From positions 1 through 23,561 of the forward strand of contig JAZRIF010000225.1 of the NCBI GenBank assembly GCA_045645165.1: 23,561 bases of DNA, read 5' to 3'. This document shows positions 1 to 7,160 of the stretch, in pieces. Position 1 is the stretch's first letter. Every line of letters begins with the position of its first letter. The position numbers and the translations under genes were made by a program. The notes under the pieces are model-generated. The model was not told where the DNA came from. It saw nothing but the letters and a program-made list of their open reading frames with translations, and did not search any database. The DNA is from CAMEON01 sp045645165. Its GTDB lineage: Bacteria; Bacillota; Clostridia; Oscillospirales; CAG-272.

Positions 1-1473
1 GACTTCACCACTCTGGAGAACATCTCCGAGGACTGCACCGAGGCCGACTACACCTGCCGTTGCGGCTACCATGGCCACATCAACTTCACCGAGAACTTCA
101 ACTGCAAGCTGGGCTGGAAGATCGACTGGCCCATGCGCTGGCGCCATGAGGGCGTGGACTTTGAGCCCGGCGGAAAGGATCACGCCGCTCCCACCGGCTC
201 CTACTCCAACGCAAAGATCATTTCCAAAAAGATCTTCGGCTACGAGCCTCCCCTGTTCCAGGGCTACGAGTTCATCGGTATCAAGGGTCTGGCGGGTAAG
301 ATGTCCTCTTCTTCGGGTCTGAACCTCACCCCCGACACCATGCTGAAGCTCTACGAGCCCGAGGTCATTCTGTGGCTCTACTCCAAGACCGAGCCCACCA
401 AGGCCTTCGACTTCTGCTTCGACGACGGCATCCTCCGCCAGTACTTCGAGTTCGACAAGATGTACGAGGACTACCGCGCCGGCAAGTGCAACGAGCGCGA
501 CGCCGCCATTATGTACAACTGCACCGTGGAGGGCCACGAGGTCAGCACCGTGCCCCAGGGTCTTCTGGTACAGCTGGGCTCCATCGTGGACTTCAACGTC
601 CCCATGCTGGAAACCGTCTTTGAGAAGATCGGCACCCCCTACACCGCCGAGCAGTTCATGGGTCGTCTGGATCGCGCCAAGTACTGGCTGGAGCAGTGTG
701 CTCCCGAGCAGGTCAACCGTCTGCGTACCACCCGTAACTTTGAAGTCTACAACGCTCTGACCGACGAGGAAAAGCGTGAGATCGCCCTGCTCCACGACTA
801 TCTGGCCGCAGGCGGCTACGATTTGGACGCCCTGAACGCCGAGCTGTACGCCATTCCCAAGCGCGTATTCGGCGAGGACAAGCCCGACAAGGAGCTGAAG
901 GGTCTGCAGGGTAACTTCTTCAAGACGGTCTACAAGCTCCTCATCGACAAGGAGCGCGGCCCCCGTCTGTACCTGTTCCTCTACGCCATTGATCCCGCCC
1001 GCTACGTGGGTCTTCTGGACTTCTCCTACGAGCAGACCGAGGATGAGATCGCCGCAGATCAGGCCGTAGCCGATGCAGAGGCCGCCGCCAACGCCCCTGT
1101 GGAGAAGGTCTATGGCGAGCCCGATCCCGTGGAGCCCATTTCCACCGACATGGTTTCCATCGACGACTTCGGCAAGATGGATATCCGCGTCTGCAAGATC
1201 GTCAAGGTTTCTGAGATCCGCAAGTCCCACTCCTGCTACAAGCTGACCCTGAACGACGGTATCGGCGAGCGCGTCATCGTGTCTTCCATCAAGCACGACT
1301 ACACCGCCGACGAGCTTCTGGGCAAGAAGATCATCGTCCTGGCTAACCTCGCCCCCACCCGTATCACCGGCGTCACCTCCAACGGTATGCTGCTGGCCGC
1401 CACCAACAATGCCTGCGGCTGTCAGGTCATCTTCGTGGATGAGAGAGTTCCTGAGGGTACGAGATTGCACTAA
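1..1473 (+). CDS. lysS: Class I lysyl-tRNA synthetase, 3' part, with C-terminal Trbp111-like tRNA-binding domain
   Basis: The frame is open from base 1, so the N-terminus with the HIGH motif lies outside the window; 490 codons remain, ending in TAA. The product charges tRNA-Lys with lysine in the cytoplasm. Visible class I LysRS signatures are a Cys cluster (window residues 12, 19, 21), the WPMRW segment (43-47), a GKDH motif (58-61) and the class I signature KMSSS at 100-104. Class I LysRS is the archaeal-type enzyme, found in a minority of bacteria, and is unrelated to the usual class II LysS. From about residue 381 a second domain begins (IDDFGKMDIRV ... VANLAPTRITGV ... NGMLLAA). This is the OB-fold tRNA_bind domain of MetRS C-termini, Trbp111 and CsaA. 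An Ala/Glu-rich linker joins the two. Family assignment is firm; the fusion is read directly from the continuous frame. Confidence 0.93.
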   Translation, partial: DFTTLENISEDCTEADYTCRCGYHGHINFTENFNCKLGWKIDWPMRWRHEGVDFEPGGKDHAAPTGSYSNAKIISKKIFGYEPPLFQGYEFIGIKGLAGKMSSSSGLNLTPDTMLKLYEPEVILWLYSKTEPTKAFDFCFDDGILRQYFEFDKMYEDYRAGKCNERDAAIMYNCTVEGHEVSTVPQGLLVQLGSIVDFNVPMLETVFEKIGTPYTAEQFMGRLDRAKYWLEQCAPEQVNRLRTTRNFEVYNALTDEEKREIALLHDYLAAGGYDLDALNAELYAIPKRVFGEDKPDKELKGLQGNFFKTVYKLLIDKERGPRLYLFLYAIDPARYVGLLDFSYEQTEDEIAADQAVADAEAAANAPVEKVYGEPDPVEPISTDMVSIDDFGKMDIRVCKIVKVSEIRKSHSCYKLTLNDGIGERVIVSSIKHDYTADELLGKKIIVLANLAPTRITGVTSNGMLLAATNNACGCQVIFVDERVPEGTRLH

Positions 1474-1490
1474 GGGGAGCGGGAGAACGC

Positions 1491-1536
1491 AAGGAACCTT
1501 CTTGAAAGAAGGTTCCTTGACCTCCAAGAACTTTTC
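1491..1536 (-). repeat. Dispersed palindromic element, copy A
   Basis: The perfect 13-bp arms AAGGAACCTTCTT (1491-1503) and AAGAAGGTTCCTT (1506-1518) are followed by CAAGAACTTTT (1525-1535), the reverse complement of the element's left box. The element begins 17 nt after the lysS stop. Copies B, C and D are at 3131-3174, 14402-14446 and 15920-15962. Arm sequences differ between copies but remain complementary. There is no T-run directly after the hairpin, so it is not a classical terminator. Confidence 0.8.
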
Positions 1537-1582
1537 GAAAAAGGATTTCACAAAGAGATCAAATGCCGATTCGCTCATTTTG

Positions 1583-1607
1583 AAAGGCCTGCTCCGCAGG
1601 TCTTTTT
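1583..1607 (+). terminator. Intrinsic terminator or attenuator just before the 1624 gene
   Basis: The stem AGGCCTGC / GCAGGTCT (one G-U pair) with a TCC loop is followed by TTTTT. It would end lysS transcripts. It lies only about 5 nt before the AAAGGAG ribosome binding site of the next gene, so it could also act as an attenuator for that gene. Confidence 0.65.
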
Positions 1608-1623
1608 CAGAAAGGAGACCGCT

Positions 1624-2826
1624 ATGAAATGGCCCAAGCTCAAGCACCCGCTGCTCTGTAACGTCGTTCTCGTAGGTAGCGTGATAGCACCGCCGATACT
1701 TTCTCTTTTTCTCCCGGCTCTACCCGTTGCGGACAATATACATCCTCTTTTGCTCGCTGTCATCATACTTGCTCCGTGGTTTTGGGCACTCTGGTTCATG
1801 ATCAGCCACTATGCCATTCTCATGATGACCAGTATGTGTCTGGAAATGTACCAAGCCTATCTCCACGGTCGCCGCTATTTCACCTGTCCCCAAAACGGGG
1901 AAGATCCGGATACCATCCGCAAAAGAATCCTTCGCCGCGTAGGGAGGTTTGGCTTTCCGTATGAAGTCAAAGCAGTCCCTCCGGAGCTTTTGACCCTTCG
2001 GTACAAGAACTCCCCCTCCGCCACGGTTTACTACCACCGCATCGAAAAGCTCCTGCTCATTTACGAGGTAGACGTGCTGGATGCAGATGCTTCCCGTAAG
2101 CTGTGGCAATTCGCCCACGCCATCACCAACATCATCAGTAGGGAGCAAAAGCCCCTGTACCGCAAGCCCAAGGGGCACTCCAAGGATAACTCGGTATCGG
2201 TGGCCGCGGTGATTCTGGCAAATACCGTTTCCCCCGATGTGGCCGCCAAGCTGGTTGAGACAGAGATCAGAACAGACGATCGTCACGTGCTTTTCTGCGC
2301 CGTGGAGCTATCCACCGCCAAATATTATTTTGACAATCAAAAAGAGCCCTTCATGTTCGCTTATCCCGTGAAGAACCGCGCCGTCAACCTGATCCACCGC
2401 GTTGTATTCGGAGGACGGGTGCCTCTGCGGAGCAATCCCCATATGCTCCCCGAGCCTATGTGGCTGAAGCGGGATGAATTCCACCCCGAGGACTCCCTGT
2501 GGAGCTTCATGAAGCGTGCGCAAAAGGAGCTCAAAGGGTTCGGGCGCCGGGAAAAAAAGATGCTTCAGGAGATGCCGAGCAATACCGTGACCATGGACGA
2601 CGGCTGGCTGTACTGTAAGCTGGGGGAGCGGGTATCCACCATGATGGTGGATGACGACGAAAACGACCCGCAGAAAAAGCAGGTCACCCTCTCCTTGAAC
2701 TGGTATTATCCGAAATCCAACCGCATTTCCAAGAAGGATAACGCTACCATTCGCGCTCTGACCGAGGAATTCCTCCATGGACAGGGCTTTGCGGTGACTT
2801 TCGTGGATCCCTATGACGATGAATAG
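1624..2826 (+). CDS. Hypothetical membrane-anchored protein, two N-terminal helices
   Basis: I do not recognise this 400-residue protein. The ATG has an excellent AAAGGAG site six bases upstream. Residues about 12-35 and 40-72 are hydrophobic and probably form two membrane helices. The rest is soluble, mixed and charged, with a basic stretch around PLYRKPKGHSKD and a very acidic patch VDDDEND near residue 345, ending in DPYDDE. No catalytic motif or repeat is evident. It follows lysS by 150 bp with a terminator-like hairpin between them, and is itself followed by a strong terminator at 2842-2879, so it may be transcribed alone. Codon use is somewhat less biased than in its neighbours (for example ATA and CGG are used), as expected of a weakly expressed gene. 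The coding call is firm because of length, start site and flanking signals; the function is unknown. Confidence 0.8.
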   Translation: MKWPKLKHPLLCNVVLVGSVIAPPILSLFLPALPVADNIHPLLLAVIILAPWFWALWFMISHYAILMMTSMCLEMYQAYLHGRRYFTCPQNGEDPDTIRKRILRRVGRFGFPYEVKAVPPELLTLRYKNSPSATVYYHRIEKLLLIYEVDVLDADASRKLWQFAHAITNIISREQKPLYRKPKGHSKDNSVSVAAVILANTVSPDVAAKLVETEIRTDDRHVLFCAVELSTAKYYFDNQKEPFMFAYPVKNRAVNLIHRVVFGGRVPLRSNPHMLPEPMWLKRDEFHPEDSLWSFMKRAQKELKGFGRREKKMLQEMPSNTVTMDDGWLYCKLGERVSTMMVDDDENDPQKKQVTLSLNWYYPKSNRISKKDNATIRALTEEFLHGQGFAVTFVDPYDDE

Positions 2827-2841
2827 AGATGCCATAGAATG

Positions 2842-2879
2842 AGCCTGTGCGGGATGAGTCACCCGCGCAGGCTTTCTTT
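2842..2879 (+). terminator. Rho-independent terminator after the 1624 gene
   Basis: A 12-bp stem AGCCTGTGCGGG / CCCGCGCAGGCT (one G-U pair) is followed by TTTCTTT. It starts 16 nt after the TAG stop. Confidence 0.88.
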
Positions 2880-2911
2880 GCGAAGGAGGGGACGATTTTT
2901 GCCGCCCCCCC

Positions 2912-2940
2912 TTGCATTCTCCCGCAAAATATGATACAAT
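2912..2940 (+). promoter_or_regulatory. Sigma-A promoter for ygiQ-holA
   Basis: TTGCAT at 2912-2917, a 17-base spacer, and TACAAT at 2935-2940 preceded by TGA (extended -10). The predicted start near 2947 leaves a leader of about 277 nt that contains both the MITE and palindrome B. Confidence 0.65.
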
Positions 2941-2967
2941 ATAAGAAAACGAAATTCCCTTGCTAAA

Positions 2968-3128
2968 GGGCACCTCTAAAAGCCTCTCGCACGGCGAATC
3001 GACGGAATCTTTTCCGTCATTCGTCACAAAAATCCTTCGTATAGGATCAACTATACGCGCGGCTTTTTGTTTAGACTGACGAAAAATCTTCTCGTCGCTC
3101 GCCGCACGATAAGTTTTTAGAGATGCCC
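2968..3128. mobile_element. MITE-like element, 161 bp, terminal inverted repeats and 4-bp target duplication
   Basis: The ends read GGGCACCTCTAAAAGC and, on the other strand, GGGCATCTCTAAAAAC, with similarity continuing inward (CGGCGA ... CGACGG against CGGCGAGCGACG). The whole element can fold on itself. At its centre is the perfect stem CGTATAG / CTATACG around GATCAA. TAAA flanks both sides (2964-2967 and 3129-3132), consistent with a target-site duplication. It carries no coding capacity, so it would depend on a transposase elsewhere. A 4-bp duplication and GGGC-type ends would fit an IS5-like parent, but that is inference. Confidence 0.75.
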
Positions 3129-3130
3129 TA

Positions 3131-3174
3131 AAGTTTTTGGGAATCCAAAACCCTTTTTTCAAAAAGGGTTTTGG
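3131..3174 (+). repeat. Dispersed palindromic element, copy B
   Basis: The box AAGTTTTTGGGA (3131-3142) is followed by 14-bp arms CCAAAACCCTTTTT (3145-3158) and AAAAAGGGTTTTGG (3161-3174), then GCCGCCGGAGGC as in copy C. It directly abuts the right end of the MITE, whose TAAA duplication overlaps the start of the box. Confidence 0.8.
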
Positions 3175-3223
3175 CCGCCGGAGGCTCGCTCCCCCGCAAA
3201 TTCTCCCCGAAAGGACACGCTTT

Positions 3224-5299
3224 ATGCCTAACCAATCCGATTTTCTCCCCCTGACCCGCGCCGACATGGACTCCCGCGGGTGGGATCGCCCCGATTTCGT
3301 GTACGTCACGGGTGACGCCTATGTGGATCACCCTTCCTTTGGCGTGTCCATCATCTCCCGCGTGCTGGAGGCCGAGGGATTTCGCGTAGCCATCCTGTCC
3401 CAGCCCGACTATAAAACGGCCGAGTCCTTCAAGGAGTATGGCCGTCCCCGTCTGGGTTTCCTCGTGACGGCGGGCAATATCGACTCCATGGTGGCCCACT
3501 ACACCGCCGCCAAGCGCAAGCGCACCTACGATTACTACTCCGCAGGCGGCAAGATGGGCGCTCGCCCTGACCGCGCCACCATCGTTTACTGCAACCGCAT
3601 CCGCGAGGCCTACGGCGACGTGCCCACCGCCACCGGCGGCCTGGAGGCCTCCCCCCGCCGCATCGCCCACTACGACTACTGGGACGACAAGGTGCGCCGA
3701 TCCGTGCTGGTGGATAGCCGCGCCGACATTCTGACCTACGGCATGGGTGAGAACATCCTCCGCCGCATCGCCAAGCTGCTGGATAAGGGGGTTCCCATCC
3801 GCAAGATCCGCGACGTGCGGGGTACCTGCTACCTCTGTAAGGCCGAGGAGAAGGATTCCATCCATTTCCCCGTGGCCGCCACCTTTGACTACAACGACCT
3901 CAAGACCGACAAGCACAAGTACGCCGAGGCCTTTGGTGTCCAGTACAAGAATCAGGACGCCATTAACGGCAAGGCCATCTGCGAGATCTACGACAACAAG
4001 ATCCTCGTCCAGAATCCTCCCATGCCTCCCTTGGAGCGTGAGGAGCTGGACGCCGTCTACGCCCTGCCCTACACCCGCACCTACCACCCCGCCTACGAGA
4101 AGGACGGCGGTGTGCCCGGCATTGAGGAAGTCCGTTTTTCGGTGACCCACAACCGTGGCTGCTTCGGCGCGTGCAATTTCTGTGCGCTGGCCTTCCACCA
4201 AGGCCGTACCGTCCGCTCCCGCAGCATCGAATCCGTGGTGGCGGAAGCCAAGCAGATCACCGAAATGCCCGACTTCAAGGGCTACATCCACGACGTGGGC
4301 GGCCCCACCGCCAATTTCCGCTATCCCGCCTGCAAAAAGCAGCTGGAGCACGGCGTCTGCGCCAACCGCAAGTGACTCGCTCCCAAGCCCTGCCCCAACC
4401 TCATCGCCGATCACTCCGAGTACATCGAGCTTTTGAAGGCCATCGAGGCTCTGCCCAAGGTAAAGAAGGTCTTTATCCGCTCGGGCATCCGCTTTGATTA
4501 TCTGCTGGCCGATCCCAAGGACGACTTCTTCCGCAAGCTGGTGAAGGATCACGTCTCGGGTCAGCTCAAGGTCGCCCCCGAGCATTGCGCGTCCCCTGTT
4601 CTGCGGTGCATGGGCAAGCCCGACTTCCACGTCTACCAGACTTTCCGTAAGAAATATTTCGAGTTGTCCGAGGCCTGCGGCAAGGAGCAATACCTCGTGC
4701 CCTACCTCATGTCCAGCCACCCGGGCTCTACTCTCAACGAGGCCATCGACCTCGCCCTCTGCCTCAAGCGGGATCACTACGCCCCCGAGCAAGTGCAGGA
4801 CTACTACCCCACCCCCCGCACCGCCTCCACCGTCATGTTCTACACGGGCATCAACCCCATGGATATGAAGCCCGTCCACGTGGTCACCGACTACCACGAA
4901 AAGCAGCTCCAGCGTGCCCTGCTCCAGTTCAACCGCCCCGAGAACGCCGATCTCGTCCGCGAAGCCCTCACCAAGGCAGGACGAACCGACCTCATCGGAT
5001 TTGGCGCGGAGTGTCTGGTCAAGCCCGCGGGCGGCCGCCCCGCCCCCCACGGGAAGGCCGCGCACGCGCAAGGGAACGGCAAAGCCCCCGTTCAAGGAAA
5101 CGGTAAGTCTCCCGCCCCCAAGAGTGGGAAAGCCCCCGCCTCCAAGAACGCCAAGGGACCCGCTCCCAAGGACGGCAGACCCGCCCCCAAGGGTGGTAAG
5201 TCCACCGCAAAGAGCGGCGGTGTTGCCCCCAAGGGCGGTAGACCCGTCGCCAATACCGCTTCCAAACCGTCCCCCAAGGGCGGAAAGGGAAGGAGGTAA
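3224..5299 (+). CDS. ygiQ: YgiQ-family radical SAM protein, interrupted by an in-frame TGA at a conserved Cys position
   Basis: The start at ATG 3224 has a GAAAGGA site, and the N-terminus (DMDSRGW ... VTGDAYVDHPSFG) matches the YgiQ family. The radical SAM cluster motif CxxxCxxC is at residues 313, 317 and 320 (GCFGACNFC). Codon 384 (4373-4375) is TGA. Reading continues in the same frame with full family similarity to residue 691, close to the usual length (about 740 in E. coli). The TGA falls in a Cys-x4-stop-x5-Cys context where E. coli YgiQ has Cys-x4-Cys-x5-Cys. The last 90 residues are a Lys/Pro/Gly-rich disordered tail with repeated APK and GGK units. Possible readings are a nonsense mutation, a sequencing error, readthrough, or selenocysteine; no convincing SECIS hairpin follows. 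The molecular role of YgiQ is not established. holA follows with a 3-nt gap, so the two form an operon. If TGA terminates, the protein is 383 residues and lacks half of its fold. Confidence 0.85.
4373..4375 (+). other. In-frame TGA replacing a conserved cysteine codon of ygiQ
   Basis: Preceding residues CANRK and following residues LAPKPC align with CRRLS-C-VYPDIC of E. coli YgiQ (from memory), so TGA replaces Cys. There is no frame change on either side. The next 45 bases are G-poor and contain no GG, so a 16-37 nt SECIS stem-loop is not evident. Confidence 0.85.
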
Positions 5300-5302
5300 C
5301 CC

Positions 5303-6346
5303 ATGGCTCTGACCATTCTCAAGGAAGCCGACTTCCGCAAGGAGCTGAAAACATCCCCCACAGGCGGCTACCTCTTCTTCGGCGAGGAGGACTACATGAA
5401 ATCCGCCTCCCTCCGCATGGCAAGACAGGGGATCACCGATGCTGACCCCGCCATGGCCACCTTTAACGATATCCGCTTGGACGGTCTGGATTTTACCCCC
5501 TCCGCCCTCTTGGATGCCATGGCCGTTCCCCCCATGGGCGCAGACCGCAAGATCATCACCGTCACGGGTCTGAACTTCAACACCCTCCGCGCCGCCGATC
5601 TGGACAAGCTCTGCGAAGCCCTGTCCGAGATTCCCGATTACCCCTACAATCTGGTGATCTTTTCCTCTGCCGCCGATACCCTGGATGCAGGCAACCTCCC
5701 CAAAAAGCCCTCCGAGCTATTGACCACCCTTGGCGAATACCTCCGCCCCGTGTACTTCGAGCGCAATACCCCCGCCAAGCTGGCCGGTTGGGTGCAGAAG
5801 CACTACCTCCACGGCGGCGTGCAGGCTGACCCCCGGGTCTGCCAGTTCACCATCGAGTATTGCGGCCGCAATATGTTCACCCTTGCCGGCGAGGTGGAGA
5901 AGGTGGCCTTCTACATCCGCGCCAAGGGACGGGACACCGCCACCGAGGCCGACGTCCGTACCGCCGCCATCCCCGCCATGGAGTATGACGCCTTTGCCTT
6001 CACCAACGCCATCATGGAGCGCCGCCGCGCCGATGCTCTGGACATCCTCTCCGACCTCAAGCTCCGCCGCGTGGAGTCTCTCTACATCCTCTCCGAGGTC
6101 TCCCGCGTGGTCTGCGACCTCCTGGCTATCCGCACCATGTCCGACGGTGGTCAGACCGCCACCGAAATCGGCTCTGCCCTCAAAATGCATGAGTACCGCG
6201 TAGGCCTCTACCTCAAGCAGGCCCGTAAAACCGACGTAACCCTCTTGCAGAACGCTGTCACCGCCTGCCAGACCGCCGACCGCGCCTTGAAGCGATCTGT
6301 TGTCGATGGGTACGGGGTGATTGAAAGGTTGATTTGTTCCCTGTAA
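5303..6346 (+). CDS. holA: DNA polymerase III subunit delta
   Basis: This 347-residue protein has the usual HolA length. Delta is the wrench of the clamp loader: it opens the beta clamp and works with tau/gamma and delta prime at the replication fork. The N-terminus (YLFFGEEDYMKSASLR) is the typical HolA start, where YLLYGEE-type motifs occupy the degenerate P-loop position. The segment TPAKLAGWVQKH and the conserved helical C-terminal part (MFTLAGEVEK ... MEYDAFAFTNAI ... SALKMHEYRVGLYLKQA) fit the AAA+ lid and collar domains. The AGGAGG site lies inside the last codons of ygiQ, with a 3-nt gap between the genes, so the two are co-transcribed and probably translationally coupled. A terminator follows at 6365-6396. 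Confidence 0.92.
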   Translation: MALTILKEADFRKELKTSPTGGYLFFGEEDYMKSASLRMARQGITDADPAMATFNDIRLDGLDFTPSALLDAMAVPPMGADRKIITVTGLNFNTLRAADLDKLCEALSEIPDYPYNLVIFSSAADTLDAGNLPKKPSELLTTLGEYLRPVYFERNTPAKLAGWVQKHYLHGGVQADPRVCQFTIEYCGRNMFTLAGEVEKVAFYIRAKGRDTATEADVRTAAIPAMEYDAFAFTNAIMERRRADALDILSDLKLRRVESLYILSEVSRVVCDLLAIRTMSDGGQTATEIGSALKMHEYRVGLYLKQARKTDVTLLQNAVTACQTADRALKRSVVDGYGVIERLICSL

Positions 6347-6364
6347 AACGCATACATTCCCTCT

Positions 6365-6396
6365 GAAAGAGCGGTTTTGTCCGCTCTTTCTTTTTT
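6365..6396 (+). terminator. Rho-independent terminator after holA
   Basis: The perfect 10-bp stem GAAAGAGCGG / CCGCTCTTTC around TTTTGT is followed by TTTTTT. It starts 19 nt after the holA stop. Confidence 0.93.
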
Positions 6397-6497
6397 GTTT
6401 TATGTGACGATAAAGTTGGGAATCAAGGAGACAAGTTTCAGCCAAGGAGTGCGGGGGATAGGGCAACAGAAACCGAAAACACTTGTCGACTCTCCCG

Positions 6498-6550
6498 GGG
6501 GAAGGGGACGAGAAACTTCGGCGCATGAGATGGTTCTCGCCCTCTTCCCC
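6498..6550 (+). repeat. Hairpin repeat with conserved loop, copy 1
   Basis: Arms GGGGAAGGGGACGAGAA (6498-6514) and TTCTCGCCCTCTTCCCC (6534-6550) pair over 17 positions with one G-U and one A-C. The 19-nt loop ACTTCGGCGCATGAGATGG is nearly identical to the loop of copy 2 (7632-7683, minus strand), whose arms have different sequence but are again complementary. Confidence 0.75.
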
Positions 6551-6636
6551 GAACAACTTTGGGTGGCTATTTTGAAACGATCAGCCCTAACACGTCCCCC
6601 TTCCCGGGATGACTGAGTTTTCACCTCGCTTGTCAC

Positions 6637-6944
6637 TTTTCCACAAGATTTTCGCCTTTCTTTGTGGAAAATTGTTTTCCACAAGAAATAGCATCAAATG
6701 GCACTTATCCACAACGTCAAAAACCGACTTTAACCAAGTAAAACCCTAAAAAGCCCTTGATTTGCGCGGTTTTTTCCACTTTTTTGCAGAACTGTCCACA
6801 GAGTTCTCCACAGACTGTGGAGAACTTCATGGGAAAACCCGTGGAAAACTCCGCGAAAAACGACAAAAATCCACAAAGTTTTCCACAGGGTAAAAACGAC
6901 GTTTTTCGTCGCAAAAAAATCCATTTTTACGGTGTTTTTTCACA
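6637..6944. other. Cluster of DnaA-box-like sites; candidate replication origin or DnaA-binding locus
   Basis: A perfect TTATCCACA lies at 6705-6713. TTTTCCACA occurs at 6637-6645, 6675-6683 and 6879-6887 (plus) and 6663-6671 (minus). TTCTCCACA occurs at 6804-6812 (plus) and 6816-6824 (minus), forming the perfect 11-bp inverted repeat 6803-6825. Weaker sites are at 6772-6780, 6792-6800, 6840-6848, 6867-6875 and 6936-6944. A T-rich tandem repeat follows at 6946-6985. This density is typical of bacterial oriC. dnaA and dnaN are not in the window, and gene orientation around it is convergent, so origin identity is a hypothesis. Confidence 0.6.
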
Positions 6945-6945
6945 G

Positions 6946-6985
6946 CGTTTTTTAAACGCGGTTTTTTAAACGCGGTTTTCAAACC
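6946..6985. repeat. T-rich tandem repeat next to the DnaA-box cluster
   Basis: The unit GCGTTTTTTAAAC / GCGGTTTTTTAAAC / GCGGTTTTCAAACC occurs about three times, the last forming the short hairpin GCGGTTT-TC-AAACCGC. Its position at the edge of the box cluster would suit a DNA-unwinding element, but that is inference. Confidence 0.55.
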
Positions 6986-7032
6986 GCTGCTGACAAAAGC
7001 CACAATTACCCACGCAAAAAGAATCGCATAAA

Positions 7033-7160
7033 CGCCGCCTGTCCGCGCCACACTATGATTGGACGAAAACGCTCGCAAGCGGACGCTGCTGCCGCCTGTA
7101 GCAGTTTCCGCCGCGGATGCTTCCATCCGCTATGAACGTCGGAGGCGGCGCCCGCGCCGT
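7033..7160 (+). promoter_or_regulatory. Structured leader upstream of the DUF378 gene
   Basis: Possible helices are CGCCGCCT (7033-7040) with AGGCGGCG (7143-7150), CTGCT / AGCAG (7086-7104), and GCGGATG / CATCCGC with loop CTTC (7113-7130). Together they could form a closed multi-branch structure ending just before the AAAGGA site. No known riboswitch was recognised. Confidence 0.45.

Larger units (their letters stand above)
2827..3223. other. 397-nt intergenic region: terminator, promoter, MITE and palindrome
   Basis: No gene is seen here. In order it holds the terminator of the 1624 gene, an extended -10 promoter (2912-2940), a 161-bp MITE-like element (2968-3128) with a TAAA duplication, palindrome copy B (3131-3174), and the ygiQ ribosome binding site. 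Confidence 0.8.

Noticed and set aside
4376..4427. Possible SECIS hairpin after the ygiQ TGA (CGAT ... ATCG with inner ACT / AGT)
   Set aside because: The pairing is 4 + 3 bp with internal bulges, the apical loop is CCG without the expected leading G, and it lies about 42 nt from the TGA. It is too weak to call.
3128..5095. 655-codon minus-strand open frame opposite ygiQ
   Set aside because: It is a shadow of the YgiQ frame, with Gly/Val/His-rich low-complexity product and no ribosome binding site.
3224..5299. TGA read as Trp or Gly through an altered genetic code
   Set aside because: tilS, gdpP and yybS end in TGA at family-typical positions, and TGG is used for Trp.
6757..6969. Small plus-strand open frame across the DnaA-box cluster
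   Set aside because: It has no ribosome binding site, the product is built from repeated box sequences, and the region is AT-rich non-coding.
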